Positions 1 through 9,288 of a stretch of 64,000 bases of DNA are shown here, in pieces (within the stretch, counting starts at the first letter, position 1; every line of letters starts with the position of its first letter). The DNA comes from Zeus faber (lineage: Eukaryota > Chordata > Actinopteri > Zeiformes > Zeidae), in contig OY482860.1 in the NCBI GenBank assembly GCA_960531495.1, positions 4,570,123 to 4,634,122 of the forward strand, written 5' to 3'. The notes beneath the pieces were generated by a model. That model had not been told where the DNA came from, ran no database searches, and worked only from the letters and a program-made list of their open reading frames with translations. A program made the translations under genes and the position numbers.

Positions 1-665
1 GACCTCTGAAGGTGTCCTGTGGTATCTGGCACCAAGACCTTAGCAGCAGATCATTTAAGTCCTGTAAGTTGTGAGATGGGGCCCCCATGGATTTGGCTTG
101 TTGCTCCAGAACATCCTACAGATGCTCAATCGGATCGGACCCTAACCCCACCCATCCACATGATGTAGAAGAAAACATGATTCATCAGACCAGGACACCT
201 TCTTCCATTTCGGCGGTGGACAGCGGTCAGCATGGGCATGCGTAATGGTCTGCACCTACGCAGCCCCATACGCAGCAAGCTGTGATGAACTGTGTGGGGG
301 ATTGCACCAGATAGGCTAGACTTCGCTCCTCACGTGAATCAATGAGCCCATTGGCCCCCATTAGCCTGTCGCCAGTTCACTGGTTGTCCTTCCTCGGACC
401 ACTTTTGGTAGGTACAAACCACTGCATTCCAGGAACACCCCACAAGACCTGCTTTGAGACGCTCTGACCCAGTCGTCTAGCCATCAAAATTTGGTCCTTG
501 TCAAAGTGGCTCAGATCTTACGCTTGGCCATTTTTCCTGCTTCCAACACATACATTTCAAGAACTGACTGTTCACTTGCAGCCTAATAAATCCCACCCCC
601 TGACAGGTGCTATTGGAATGAGATGATCAATGGTATTCACTTCACCTGTCAGTTGTTTTAATAAT
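1..665 (-). mobile_element. Tc1-like DNA transposon relic, cut by window edge
   Basis: Read on the reverse strand, this stretch matches the Tc1-like copy at 58.07-59.50 kb. Shared landmarks are the start region (AACTGACAGGTG, then GATCATCTC and the GTGGGAT block), the WSDES-type transposase block (read backwards at about 175-210), and the C-terminal block around TGGCACCAAGACC at 27-40. Only about 660 bp remain of an expected 1.4 kb or so, so the middle has been deleted and no open transposase frame survives. The left part of the element probably continues outside the window. The outer inverted repeat near 640-665 is worn. It is a dead copy. Confidence 0.75.
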
Positions 666-845
666 CAGTGTGTGTTCAAACACAGTATTGTTAAGTGCTC
701 CCAGCAGCTCAATGACGCTTTTCTCAAACTGAATCTGAAAATGAAAACAAAGCATTCCAATATATTAAACAAAATTACAAAACCGTTGCAAATAATGAAT
801 ATTGAGTTATCATTCCAGACTACTACAAAAACGGACTGTTAGCAT

Positions 846-1128
846 CTTCAGTAAAAGTACTGGTCTAAACTGGCTTTTTATATGGGCCAGAGTGATCACG
901 TGTCGTGCCTCAACATGTAGACTTTCTGGAGTTTCTGCTCCAGCTTTCAGTTTGGTTGGTAGTTGGGCTACTTCATTTGGGCTACTTCAGTAAAATATCT
1001 GGTCTAAAATGGCTTTTTACATGGGCCAGACTGATCACGTGTCATGCTTCAACATGTAGATTTTCTGGAGTTTCTGCTCCAACTTTCAGTTTGGTTGGTA
1101 ACTAATTTTCTATTTGTCTTGTTGTTTC
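846..1128. repeat. Two-unit diverged tandem duplication, period about 139 bp
   Basis: The unit that begins CTTCAGTAAAA at 846 recurs at 985. Both contain the blocks CTGGTCTAAA, GGCTTTTTA, ATGGGCCAGA, TGATCACGTGTC and TTTCTGGAGTTTCTGCTCCA in the same order, with scattered point differences. The second unit ends next to the truncated LTR at 1129. Each unit carries the palindrome TGATCACGTGTC / GATCACGTG and the self-complementary TGGAG...CTCCA. No protein is recognisable. Confidence 0.85.
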
Positions 1129-1410
1129 TGGTCACAATACATAGGTCACAGTTCAGCACTTGTCCGACGTAAATCTACACATTTCCTCCTCTGGCCAGGC
1201 TGGAGGCATCAACACATTTCCTCTGCTGACTAGGCTGAATGCATCAAAACATTCCTCTCCCATTGGACCTCTGAATAGACACGTTGTTATTTTCGTTCTC
1301 CGTATGACATGGAAGCAATAAATTAAAAGCAACATACGTTAGTAATTATACCATACAATCACTATACAATGGGCTCTGATTCTTTAGAACCCAGGGCCCT
1401 CATTCAGACA
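1129..1410 (-). repeat. Truncated 3' LTR of the endogenous retrovirus
   Basis: This is a direct repeat of 8380-8659, shared over about 280 bp with only scattered differences. On the reverse strand it starts TGTCTGAATGAGGG, with the canonical TG. Immediately inside it (1411-1428, reverse strand) lies a purine run, AAGGGGGGAATATGAGG, that fits a polypurine tract, so this is the 3' LTR. Homology with the other LTR stops at about 1129, before the TATA and polyadenylation parts seen at 8.1-8.36 kb. This copy has therefore lost its R-U5 side. Confidence 0.85.
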
Positions 1411-2503
1411 CCTCATATTCCCCCCTTCGAGACTATACAAAGTCGAGACTATACAAATCTCGACAGAGACAAGAGTAATTGAACTTATGACGTTAATTGG
1501 CTTAATAGAAATCACTTAATAACAAACAAAATAGATTATAATATACCCTTCTGACCATGCTTAGTCGTAGCGATACAGTAAATTTGTGGAGTGTGAGAGC
1601 AAAAAACCCATCTGGCAGCTTCCTTTCTTAGAACATCCAGCAAACAATCAAGACAGGAAAATTCTCTCACGGTCCCTCTGCCCCAGGCAACCACCTAAGG
1701 TACTCCAAATCAATTAACAGAAAAAGACGTAGGGTTTAAAAAACTGTATAGGATGTTACATAAAAATGCCTACATTTAGAACCTCAGAAATAAATCAAAA
1801 AATTTGTCTAAAGTCAGGCTGGTCGACCCATCGGACCTTCCAGTGGTCCTTTCCCTGCCTAGCACTAATGTCCCTCAAAAACCGCAAAAAAAGAAAATAC
1901 CTGAGGTCCCAATGTATTCACTACATCCTATTACAGACAACTCAAAGAAAACAAACGCAAATCATAGTAATATGTCTTGCTAAAAATATCTGGTGTAAAG
2001 TATAGGGTATTCATCAGTAATACAGGTTACATTGTAATAAACAAACTCCAAAATTATAAGAACATGCAGGACACATATGTATGTATTGAACTGTTGCTTT
2101 TGAACACCATCAACTTTGGATGATATTTCACTTGTCACTCCCGATCACAATGTCCTCATTCAGGTTCCGCCGTCCATTTTCATCCTCCATTTTCGACTGT
2201 CCATGTTCAAGTCCATTATGCTGTTAGGATCTCTGGACACAGCCACCCTCTGACTGGTCCTGAAAGAAAGAATCACCAGCCAGTATCTTGCACAAACATC
2301 AAATACAGTATAATAATTTCACTTTTGAATTATACTTTAACATTATTCCATTCCATTCCAAGATCTGTGTCTTGACTTTGCGGATGATAAACAGCTCCCA
2401 AACGTTGTTTGATTCCCAATTTTTTTCTGAATTAATTTTACTGTTCTATCCACAAACTCTTTCCCATTATCTGAGGATATGCGATCTGGAAGTCCCCACC
2501 TGC
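1411..2503 (-). other. ERV segment between integrase remnant and 3' LTR, no env seen
   Basis: This segment is inside the provirus and contains no reverse-strand frame of useful length. I see no signal peptide, furin-like site, CX6CC motif or transmembrane pattern. The forward frames at 1766-2005 and 2288-2509 have no recognisable content and are taken as chance. The 1411-1428 end holds the polypurine tract. Confidence 0.6.
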
Positions 2504-2902
2504 TTATGACCTCACGACACAAGAACTTGTCTTGGCAACTGACTGAGCATCTTTACGCCTGGTTGGACATGCCTTAGGCCACCATGAAAATCTATCCACG
2601 ACGACTGACATGTATCTTTTACCTCCTATTGGTCTTATCATGTCAATAAAATCCACAACCAACTCACGCATAGAACTGGTCGGAGTTGGAATGTGACCGG
2701 GTGGGCTCATCACACCCTTTCTAACATTGTTTTTAAGACAGATTGTACATCTGCCTATGACATAATCACTTTTCTCAAGCAAGTACGGTGCCCAAAAACC
2801 ATACTCTTTCGTGATTTTTCTCCTTACAACCCCCCTTGCAACATGGGCTAACCCATGTGCTTCCTGAATCATCAGACCTAGTAGGTCGGGGGGTGCTACC
2901 AT
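2504..2902 (-). pseudogene. ERV integrase fragment
   Basis: This 132-codon reverse frame has the HHCC zinc-binding arrangement of retroviral integrase (H...H at residues about 15-19, CTIC at about 51-54). It is followed by the start of the catalytic core, with the first Asp in VVDFIDM and VVVDRFSWW. The second Asp and the Glu of the DDE triad are not in this frame, and the frame ends at 2504 in unrelated residues, so the core is truncated or frameshifted. It lies downstream of RNase H on the element strand, in the normal pol order. Confidence 0.75.
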
Positions 2903-3073
2903 CAGTCCTTCATGATTTCTCCACAGACCAGTAGAATCTTGTGTGGCCCCTCAGTCCAACCATAATTGTTTATCTATGGCTGACGCCGCTTCTTGCATCG
3001 AGATCACATCTCTGAGCGTGATTTTATCTTCCAAGTCCTCTTCATGGGTGACCAGAAGAACCTTGCCTGCTTT

Positions 3074-3331
3074 CTATGCTCCTGTAACTGCTTTTGCAGC
3101 CTCATCAGCCTCTTTGTCACCTTGTGTGACCCTTGATGTGTCCATTTTGTGTGATGCAAACTTAGCTACAGCTATTTCCTTTGGTTTCATCATTGAATGC
3201 AACAATTTCATTATCTGTGCATGATGCTCTATCGGAGAACCATCGGTTTTCTTAAATCCTTGATTTTTCCACACTGATCCAAATAAATGACACACATTAT
3301 GTGCATATGCAGAATCTGTATATATTGTCAC
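3074..3331 (-). pseudogene. ERV RNase H C-terminal fragment
   Basis: The frame begins MTIYTDSAYA, the third catalytic block of retroviral RNase H (TDS). It runs through an HHAQIMKLL helix and ends with SHKMDTSRVTQGDKEADEAAKA, where the last Asp block (GDKEAD) is the family's closing catalytic region. A frame change near 3340 separates it from the N-terminal RNase H part. It is a broken domain of the provirus at 1129-8659. Confidence 0.75.
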
Positions 3332-3363
3332 TCACTCGCCTTCGGCCAATAGACAAGCTTCAG

Positions 3364-3942
3364 TCAGGCCCACAAGCTCAGCAACTGTGCAGACGCAGGT
3401 TGTGGTATTACTTCTGCTTTCTCATAAACAAATTCAGCTCCCTGGGCTTTGACTGCTGCGTAACCAGCACTCAATGTATCTCCTATTCGATAACAGGACC
3501 CATCAGTCCAATACTCCACATCTGACACAAGCAGTGGGAAAGCTTGCAAGTCTGGTCTGAGCTTTGCATATCTCTCTACTTCCTGAACACAATCATGTGG
3601 CTCTCTATCCTCTGGTGTTGGCAAATTCTCAGCTGGATTTATCATGACACACCTTACTAAGGTGACATCTTCCTGCTCTAAGAGCCTATGATAGTCTCTT
3701 AGCCTAGACATAGTCAATGTACATTTACCAAAATTCAAAAGATTCCTGAGACTTTGATGGGTAAGAATTGTCAGTGGGTAACCCATAGTTACTGATGATG
3801 CTTTCTCATACATTAGATGAACTCCCACCATTGCTCTGTAGCAACGTGGTAGCCCCAATTCTACTTCTGAATAGGCAGTAGAATAATACGAAACAGGTTG
3901 AGGACTTGTCCCTTTACCTGTGGGCTGACAAGAACTGCACAT
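3364..3942 (-). pseudogene. ERV connection and RNase H N-terminal fragment
   Basis: This reverse frame of 192 codons holds the RT connection region, with a PVSYYSTAYSE block and a LLNFGKCTLTMSRLRDYHRLL block. It ends with the first RNase H catalytic strand (YWTDGSCY). The first RNase H Asp (TDGS) is present. The frame then drifts near the C-terminus, and the rest of the domain continues in another frame at 3074-3331. It also overlaps the RT frame (3861-4490) near 3.9 kb, which marks another frame change. Confidence 0.75.
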
Positions 3943-4490
3943 GCATATTTGCCTCCAGTGGACGTAGCCACATACAGCAAAAATTTCTTAGAGTAGTCTG
4001 GCAGCGCTCGCGCTGGAGCTTCTTGTAGCCTCTGTTTGATCGTTTCAAATGCCATAAGACCTTCCTGCGTCCAGGTGAGGTTACAATGGAGTTGAGCATT
4101 CCCAGTCTCTTTTATCATGGCTCTCAAAGGCCCTGTTAGGCAGGCATAATCTTCTACCCAGGCTGAAGAATATCCCGCAATGCTAAAAAATGTCATCATC
4201 TCTCTGACTGTTCTAGGCTTTGGTGCCATTCGAATGGCTTTCAAATGACTCTCAGAGATGCGTCTGTATCCATTGGTTATTGTTTGACCCAAATAAATGA
4301 CTTTTTCTTTACAATACTGTAGCTTTTTTTGAGAGGCCTTGTGTCCTTTGTCTGCCAATAGCTGTAACAGTTTGATTGAGTCCTCATGGCACATTTCCTT
4401 ATCTGGTGAACAGATGATGATGTCGTCCACATACTGAATGACAGTCCTTTTCAAGATCTGATCAGTCGCAACCAAGTCATCCTGCAACAC
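3861..4490 (-). pseudogene. ERV reverse transcriptase, palm and thumb part
   Basis: The catalytic YVDD box is intact (VIQYVDDIIICSP, about residues 18-30). It is followed by the KLLQLLADKGHKAS and YLGQTI blocks and a thumb region (TVREMMTFFSIAGY). The upstream RT part at 4575-5474 is in the same frame and is separated by a TAG codon at about 4575. Apart from that nonsense codon this stretch of RT is continuous. It is part of the pol region of the reverse-strand provirus. Confidence 0.8.
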
Positions 4491-4574
4491 TTTATTGAAA
4501 ATGTGAGGGCTATGTTTAAATCCTTGAGGGAGCCTCTTGTACTTGAAGGTTTGTCCTTTGTATGTGAATCCAAA

Positions 4575-5474
4575 CTACCCTTGACTTTCTTTGCTCATTG
4601 GAACACTGAAAAATGCTCCACACAAATCCAACAATGTGAAGTGTATTGCCTCTGGAGGAACTTGGGCTAGCAAGGTATGTGGATCTGGTACATCTACTGG
4701 TAAATCCTGCACCACTTCATTTATCGCTCTTAAATCATGTACCATGCGATAGGACTCATCCGGTTTCTTTAAAGGCAATATAGGCATATTGCTCTGAGGA
4801 TTCAAACATATTTCCACTACACCTGCTTTTAACAGTCCATCAATTTGTGGTTCAATCCCTTTAATTGCTTCCTCCTTTAGTGGGTATTGGTTCTTCCAAG
4901 GAGGTTTGGTTCCTGGTCTCAGTTCAACTCTCACCGGTTGGGCTGACTTCACAAGTCCGATGTCAGTACTATGTCGTGACCACAAACATTCTGCAATTTG
5001 TTGCAGCATCTCCTCTCTCATGCTGTCTGAGTCCAATTTAGCGCTGAACATTGACTCATGTGTCATCTGTATCACTTGTTGTTGTCCTTGTCCTTGAGCT
5101 GAAATCATGATTTTCATGAACATCTGTTCTTCACTTATCCAGATAGCAAGATTCTCCTTTATTGGTGAAAAAATGGCTTCCTCAGCTTCTGCCATCATTT
5201 CTCCTATATGCTTCTGCTCAAATCCTTCAGCCACCATTAAAGTCACATGTGGCACACTTTTCTCAAAGTCGTACTCTTTCTCAAGATACTCATTAGTGTT
5301 TATCTTCATAACTGCTCCTTGTGGTCCCACAATTATGCAGCATGAGGTCAGCTGAACATGCTTGGGTTGACTACTCAACCATTCTTCCGGATCCAGTTGG
5401 CCAGCATTCTTGAAATATTTCAGCGTGCAGTGATGTGGATACTCAGGGGGCTTAGCATCAGGCATATTTGCCAC
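4575..5474 (-). pseudogene. ERV pol: protease-RT linker and RT fingers/palm
   Basis: This is a 299-codon reverse frame. The first 170 residues are linker of uncertain role. From about residue 185 it is retroviral RT: RVELRPGTKPPWKNQYPL, then the fingers with LLKAGVVE and NMPILPLKKP, then YRMVHDLRAINE and FTLLDLCGAFFSVP. The last segment contains the first catalytic Asp (LLDLCGAFF). The frame stops at TAG (4575), just before the conserved LPQGF-like block, which is found downstream in the same frame. Confidence 0.8.
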
Positions 5475-5657
5475 AATGAACTTCTCCCATCTTGGCTGGC
5501 TCTAATAGCTCTGGACTCAGATTTCCAGTCCAATATACTGAAGAAGTCTCAGTCTTTGGTGCCATAAATAATCGGTGGTAGACATCAGGCGGCACATCCA
5601 CCAAACAGCCGTCCGGTGTTCACCGTATTGTACAATTTAGTTTGCACATAGATCTCT

Positions 5658-5885
5658 TCACAAGAGTGCAATGGGCATATGTTCTGACACCAAAATAGGT
5701 AGTGTGATTTTCCGATTTCTACAGCAGAGCTCAATTGGTTTTGTGAGAGGAATCAGCTGTTTCACACCCTCAAACCCGTACCAATGGTAAGACATGGGGA
5801 GATGTACAGCATCTTCAGGCTGAACACAGGTGAAAGCTGCTCCACAATCTGCCATTACTTCCAATGGCTTATCATTTATTTTCAC
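5658..5885 (-). pseudogene. ERV protease remnant
   Basis: This short reverse frame has the order expected of a retropepsin: a beta-strand lead-in (KINDKPLEVMADCGAAFTCV), a middle part, and a LPILVSEHMPIALL segment like the conserved end of retroviral proteases. The catalytic triplet reads D-C-G where D-T-G or D-S-G is usual, so activity is doubtful. Its position between the CCHC knuckle and RT supports the call; the length is somewhat short. Confidence 0.6.
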
Positions 5886-5920
5886 CTCTATTTTTGGATC
5901 TTGCTCTGGCCCTGGTACTA

Positions 5921-6415
5921 TCAGCTGACACCTGCCATTCGAGTCTTCCAGGCACCCCTAAAAAACAGGTTCTGGACCCCTGTAAGGGTCCAGAACCACA
6001 GCCACCACAGCCACCCACTGGGTGGCTGTGGTTGTCCTCTGGAGCCTCCTCTGAAGCCTCCTCTGAAGCTTCCTCTGAACCTGTAGCAGTCACGTGCAAA
6101 ATGGCCTAGTTGTCCACAATTATGGCACGCTCCTTGAGACAGTTGGAAATTTCCCCCTCTACCTCTTCCTAAATTTCCTTGACCTCTTCCTCTCCATGTT
6201 TGTTGTTTGGTCAAAAACTGGCTGTGGAAAGGAGACAGTGGGGACCACATGTGGTAGAACCTGAATCTGTCCTTGCTGTGGTTGTGGTGGTAATTGATTT
6301 GGTTGTGACTGGCTCTGCATAACCACAGCTTGTTTCTTTTCCTTCTTCTTGTTATCCACCAACTGTATTTTGTTGAGTTTTCTGAGAGTCTCCTGGTCCT
6401 GTTCCTTCTGGTCAT
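5921..6415 (-). pseudogene. ERV nucleocapsid part of gag, with CCHC zinc knuckle
   Basis: The frame contains one CX2CX4HX4C knuckle ([14 protein letters not shown], about 6086-6127). It is preceded by [14 protein letters not shown] and followed by [14 protein letters not shown] arginine-glycine stretches, typical of nucleic-acid-binding nucleocapsid. It overlaps the capsid frame (6159-7109) out of phase, so gag carries a frame change near 6.2-6.4 kb. A GGGTGGCTGTGG palindrome-like block (CCACAGCCACCCA...TGGGTGGCTGTGG, 5996-6029) sits just after the knuckle. Confidence 0.8.
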
Positions 6416-7109
6416 GCTCCTTTTTCCGATATAGCTCCACTTGATGCGCTATGTGGTCCCTATAAACACCTTTGGTCATGCTTCCAAGACCAACCACTTC
6501 TGCCAATTTGCTCCTCACTTGTAGAGGCAGCCCCTTCTGTATTTTGGCTCGGAGAATTGATTTCTCCATTTGATTCAAATCTGGATCATTTCCTGTGACA
6601 TTTCTCCACACTTGATGAGTTCTTGACACATAAGCTCTTGGATTTTCCTGTGGGCACAATGATTCAATAAAGATGTTGTCCGGGTGTATGTTTGTTGGAA
6701 ATGCATCTTTTAATGCTCTCCACATCCCACCTCTACTTGCAGCAAACAATTCTGGATCATACACTGCAGTTGCCACGTATCTGTTAAGGCCTGCTGCCTG
6801 CAGGATCTCTTCCATAGCTGGGACTCCAATGAGGATAACCAAAAGTCTTTTACTATCTCCCATGGCAGGCTGTGTTCCCATCAACACCTCTTCCATCTTT
6901 GAGATCCACGGATGTGCTCCATCTTGAAGAGTGGTTAACTTCTCAAGTATGTTGGAAATGTCTGTATTCTGCCAAGGCGTGTATTCTAAATTTTGTCCTC
7001 GAATTATCACAGGACACATTTTGTTGGGTCTCTTTCCTTTTCTTGGACGTAGTCCATACCTCAAAGTGTCTGGCTTTTGAGGCTTTTTCTTCTGTAGTTT
7101 CTTCTCCAT
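6159..7109 (-). pseudogene. ERV gag: matrix-like lead and capsid
   Basis: This is a 316-codon reverse frame. A basic N-terminal 40 residues is followed by a capsid-like domain with YTPWQNTDI, a long helical middle, and a region resembling the major homology region (FIESLCPQENPRAYVSRTHQVW, near residues 155-175). It ends in a charged coiled-coil-like stretch ([18 protein letters not shown]) and a Q/P-rich linker. The start Met is uncertain, because a short overlapping frame (6943-7170) upstream may be the true N-terminus after a frameshift. Confidence 0.75.
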
Positions 7110-7359
7110 TATTTTCAGTTATTGTAATCGTTTTCCAATGCATGTCAAACTTCGGGACAGGTGGAGTCACTTATGTCCTCGAGGCATCCGTCTTTACTCC
7201 TCTCAATCTCTCTTAAAACCATGGTTCTGTCATCTCCTACCCCAGTGCTGGCTGCTAATGGTTGAAAACAGGAAGGACCTTCTTTCCTTCCACACTCACA
7301 CACACAAAAAGACAAAAGAAAAAGATATGTCTGTCCAGCAACACAGCTGATCCTCAAAA

Positions 7360-8100
7360 GACTTCAACAGCGCTTAACTTTATGTTCTAACGTTGACTCC
7401 TTTGTACTTTTCTAATTTCATCAAAATTTTCACTTTGGCCAAGATTTTAACAAATTATCTTCTTAATCAGATTCTCTCATAATGCATGTTCACTAGTTCT
7501 CCTGGGCAGGTTCAGCCCTGTTTTTCCCCACTTTTTCCAAACTCTTTTTTTCTCTAATCTTTTAAGCCTTTAACTTTTAACACTTTTTTTTACTTTACTT
7601 TCATCTTATTTCCTCTTTTAAGCTTTCACCTTATAACTATTTTTTACTCTACTTTCATCGGTTTCCTCTTTTTAGCTTATTTCTCCTTTTAAGCTTTTAA
7701 CTTTTAACTCTTATTCACTTTACTTTAATCTTTTTCATCTTATTTCATTTTATTTCATATTTAGCCAATTCCCCTGGCCAGGTTTTTTCCATTTGAGCTA
7801 CTAATTCTGCCATTCTAATATTACTTTTTACTTCAACTTTATTCTCTTTTACCTTGTTTCTCATCTTCATTCTCTATTTTTCTTTTTCTTTTTTTATTAT
7901 TCTCTTATTCCCCTTATTTACGTCTTTTACAACTTAATAAACCCCAATTTAGACGGAAACTCACTTCACACATCAACACATCATCTCTCATCTCCACACA
8001 ATCTGCTCTTGTTAGTGCAGCCTATCTGCACAAAAAATAACCGCTTCAGACCACATAACAGCTCGTATTGTAAGTAAAGACTCACCCTTGAGGAGTTTAA
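7360..8100 (-). other. ERV 5' leader, strongly strand-asymmetric
   Basis: On the forward strand 7380-7930 is dominated by T and C, with recurring blocks such as CTTTTAAGC, TTTTAACTTTTAAC and TTTCCTCTTTT. On the element strand it is therefore an A/G-rich leader between the 5' LTR and gag. No coding frame is seen. The recurring AAGCTTAAAAGG-like blocks suggest expansion by local duplication. Confidence 0.6.
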
Positions 8101-8103
8101 AGT

Positions 8104-8659
8104 GGTAACTCCTGAAGCGGGCCGGCAGTGTCAGATGAGGCCCAACAGATCCTGTTCATGATGCCACTTTGGAGTTTCTGGATGATTTTGATGTGTTGAT
8201 GAAGAAGGAGTCTCCGCTGACGCTGACTTGATTAAAATAATAGTTTTATTACAAAGATTAAGCATCAAACCAGACTTGCCATGGACAGCTTGGGAGAGAA
8301 CAGGAGCCAGATATATTCTCTGTCGACTGAAGTAAAAGACTTGTCCTATATACTAGTGCGGAGATCACATAGCCCATCTACTCACAATACATAGGTCACA
8401 GTTCAGCCCTTGTCCGACGTAAATCTAACATTTCCTCCTCTGGCCAGGCTTGAGGAATCAACACATTTCCTCTGCTGACTAGGCTGAATGCATCAAAACA
8501 TTTCCTCTCCCATAGGGCCTCTGAATAGACACGTTGTTATTTTCATTCTCCGTATGACATGGAAGCAATAAATTAAAAGTAACATCCATTAGTAATTATA
8601 CCATACAATCACTATACAATGGGCTCTGATTCTTGAGAACCAGGGCCCTCATTCAGACA
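8104..8659 (-). repeat. 5' LTR of the endogenous retrovirus
   Basis: The outer end (8659) reads TGTCTGAATGAGGG on the reverse strand, identical to the 3' LTR start. Going inward on the reverse strand there is a TATATAGGACA box near 8345-8355 and an AATAAAAC polyadenylation-like hexamer near 8237-8246. Together these define a U3-R-U5 layout. The inner limit near 8104 is estimated, because the 3' LTR lacks this part and no primer-binding site could be assigned with confidence. Confidence 0.65.
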
Positions 8660-9230
8660 ACTCAACTGATTTTTGTTAAAAATAAATAAAAATAAAGTAT
8701 ATTCATGTAAAATTATTTTACAATTACAATGTATTTACAATTTCCATGATACTATACACAATTTGAATCAGTGCAATTCTAAATTTAAAATAAAATAAAG
8801 CAATTTACATTATTCAAAATTCAGTCTTTGTAATTTCTAATTGTAAATCTTTGTCATTGTGTGTTATTGTGTGTAGTAGCAAGATAGAGTCTGTCTCGGT
8901 GATTACATTAATACCTTTATTTTATTACTTTCTCATGAAATACTTTTCACCGTCCTATATCGGTACTATAACTTCACTTAATTCAATCTAAAAATGTAAT
9001 GAAAAAATGTGACTGAATATGGACCCAAAGAAATTTGAAATTGAAAAACCAGAAAAACTCAGTACATTGAGATGTAATGACTCGAAAGGAACGAATCACC
9101 CAAAGGTTTGTCTGCCCAGGACTAATCACCTGAACTTCATACACACCTCGCTGCCGCAGCTAGTTGATCTAGCGTACTTTTATTAACTCAGTTTAAATAA
9201 TATAAAATTACACACATACAAAACGCAATA
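8660..9230. other. AT-rich non-coding stretch
   Basis: No gene or recognisable element. There are several imperfect repeats of AAATTTACAATT type near 8690-8850 (for example AATTTAAAATAAAATAAAG) and no long frame on either strand. Confidence 0.5.
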
Positions 9231-9280
9231 AATGATAGCCCTGCTCATAGCCACCGCAGGCTATGAGCAGGGCTATCATT
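9231..9280. repeat. Perfect 22-bp palindrome with 6-nt loop
   Basis: The left arm (9231-9252) begins AATGATAGCCCTG and ends CTCATAGCC; the right arm (9259-9280) is its exact reverse complement. The loop is ACCGCA. The flanks extend the symmetry imperfectly (ACGCAATAA against TTAGATGCAT). It abuts the rearranged left end of the Tc1 element. Confidence 0.95.
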
Positions 9281-9288
9281 TAGATGCA

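Larger units (their letters stand above)
1129..8659 (-). mobile_element. Class I (gamma/epsilon-like) endogenous retrovirus, degenerate provirus
   Basis: Two direct LTR copies flank, in reverse-strand order, a long leader, gag with one CCHC knuckle, an aspartic protease remnant, reverse transcriptase with YVDD, RNase H and integrase. The RT block (MVHDLRAINE, LPQGF-type region, YVDD) resembles gamma/epsilon-type retroviral RT rather than Gypsy. No envelope frame is seen between integrase (2504) and the 3' LTR (1410); about 1.1 kb there is non-coding. The reading frame is broken in several places (stop near 4575, frame changes near 3900, 3340 and 2500), and the 3' LTR is truncated. It is a fossil and is not expected to produce virus. 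Confidence 0.85.

Noticed and set aside
1411-2503. Envelope gene of the ERV
   Set aside because: No reverse-strand frame with signal peptide, cleavage site or membrane segments; only short chance frames.
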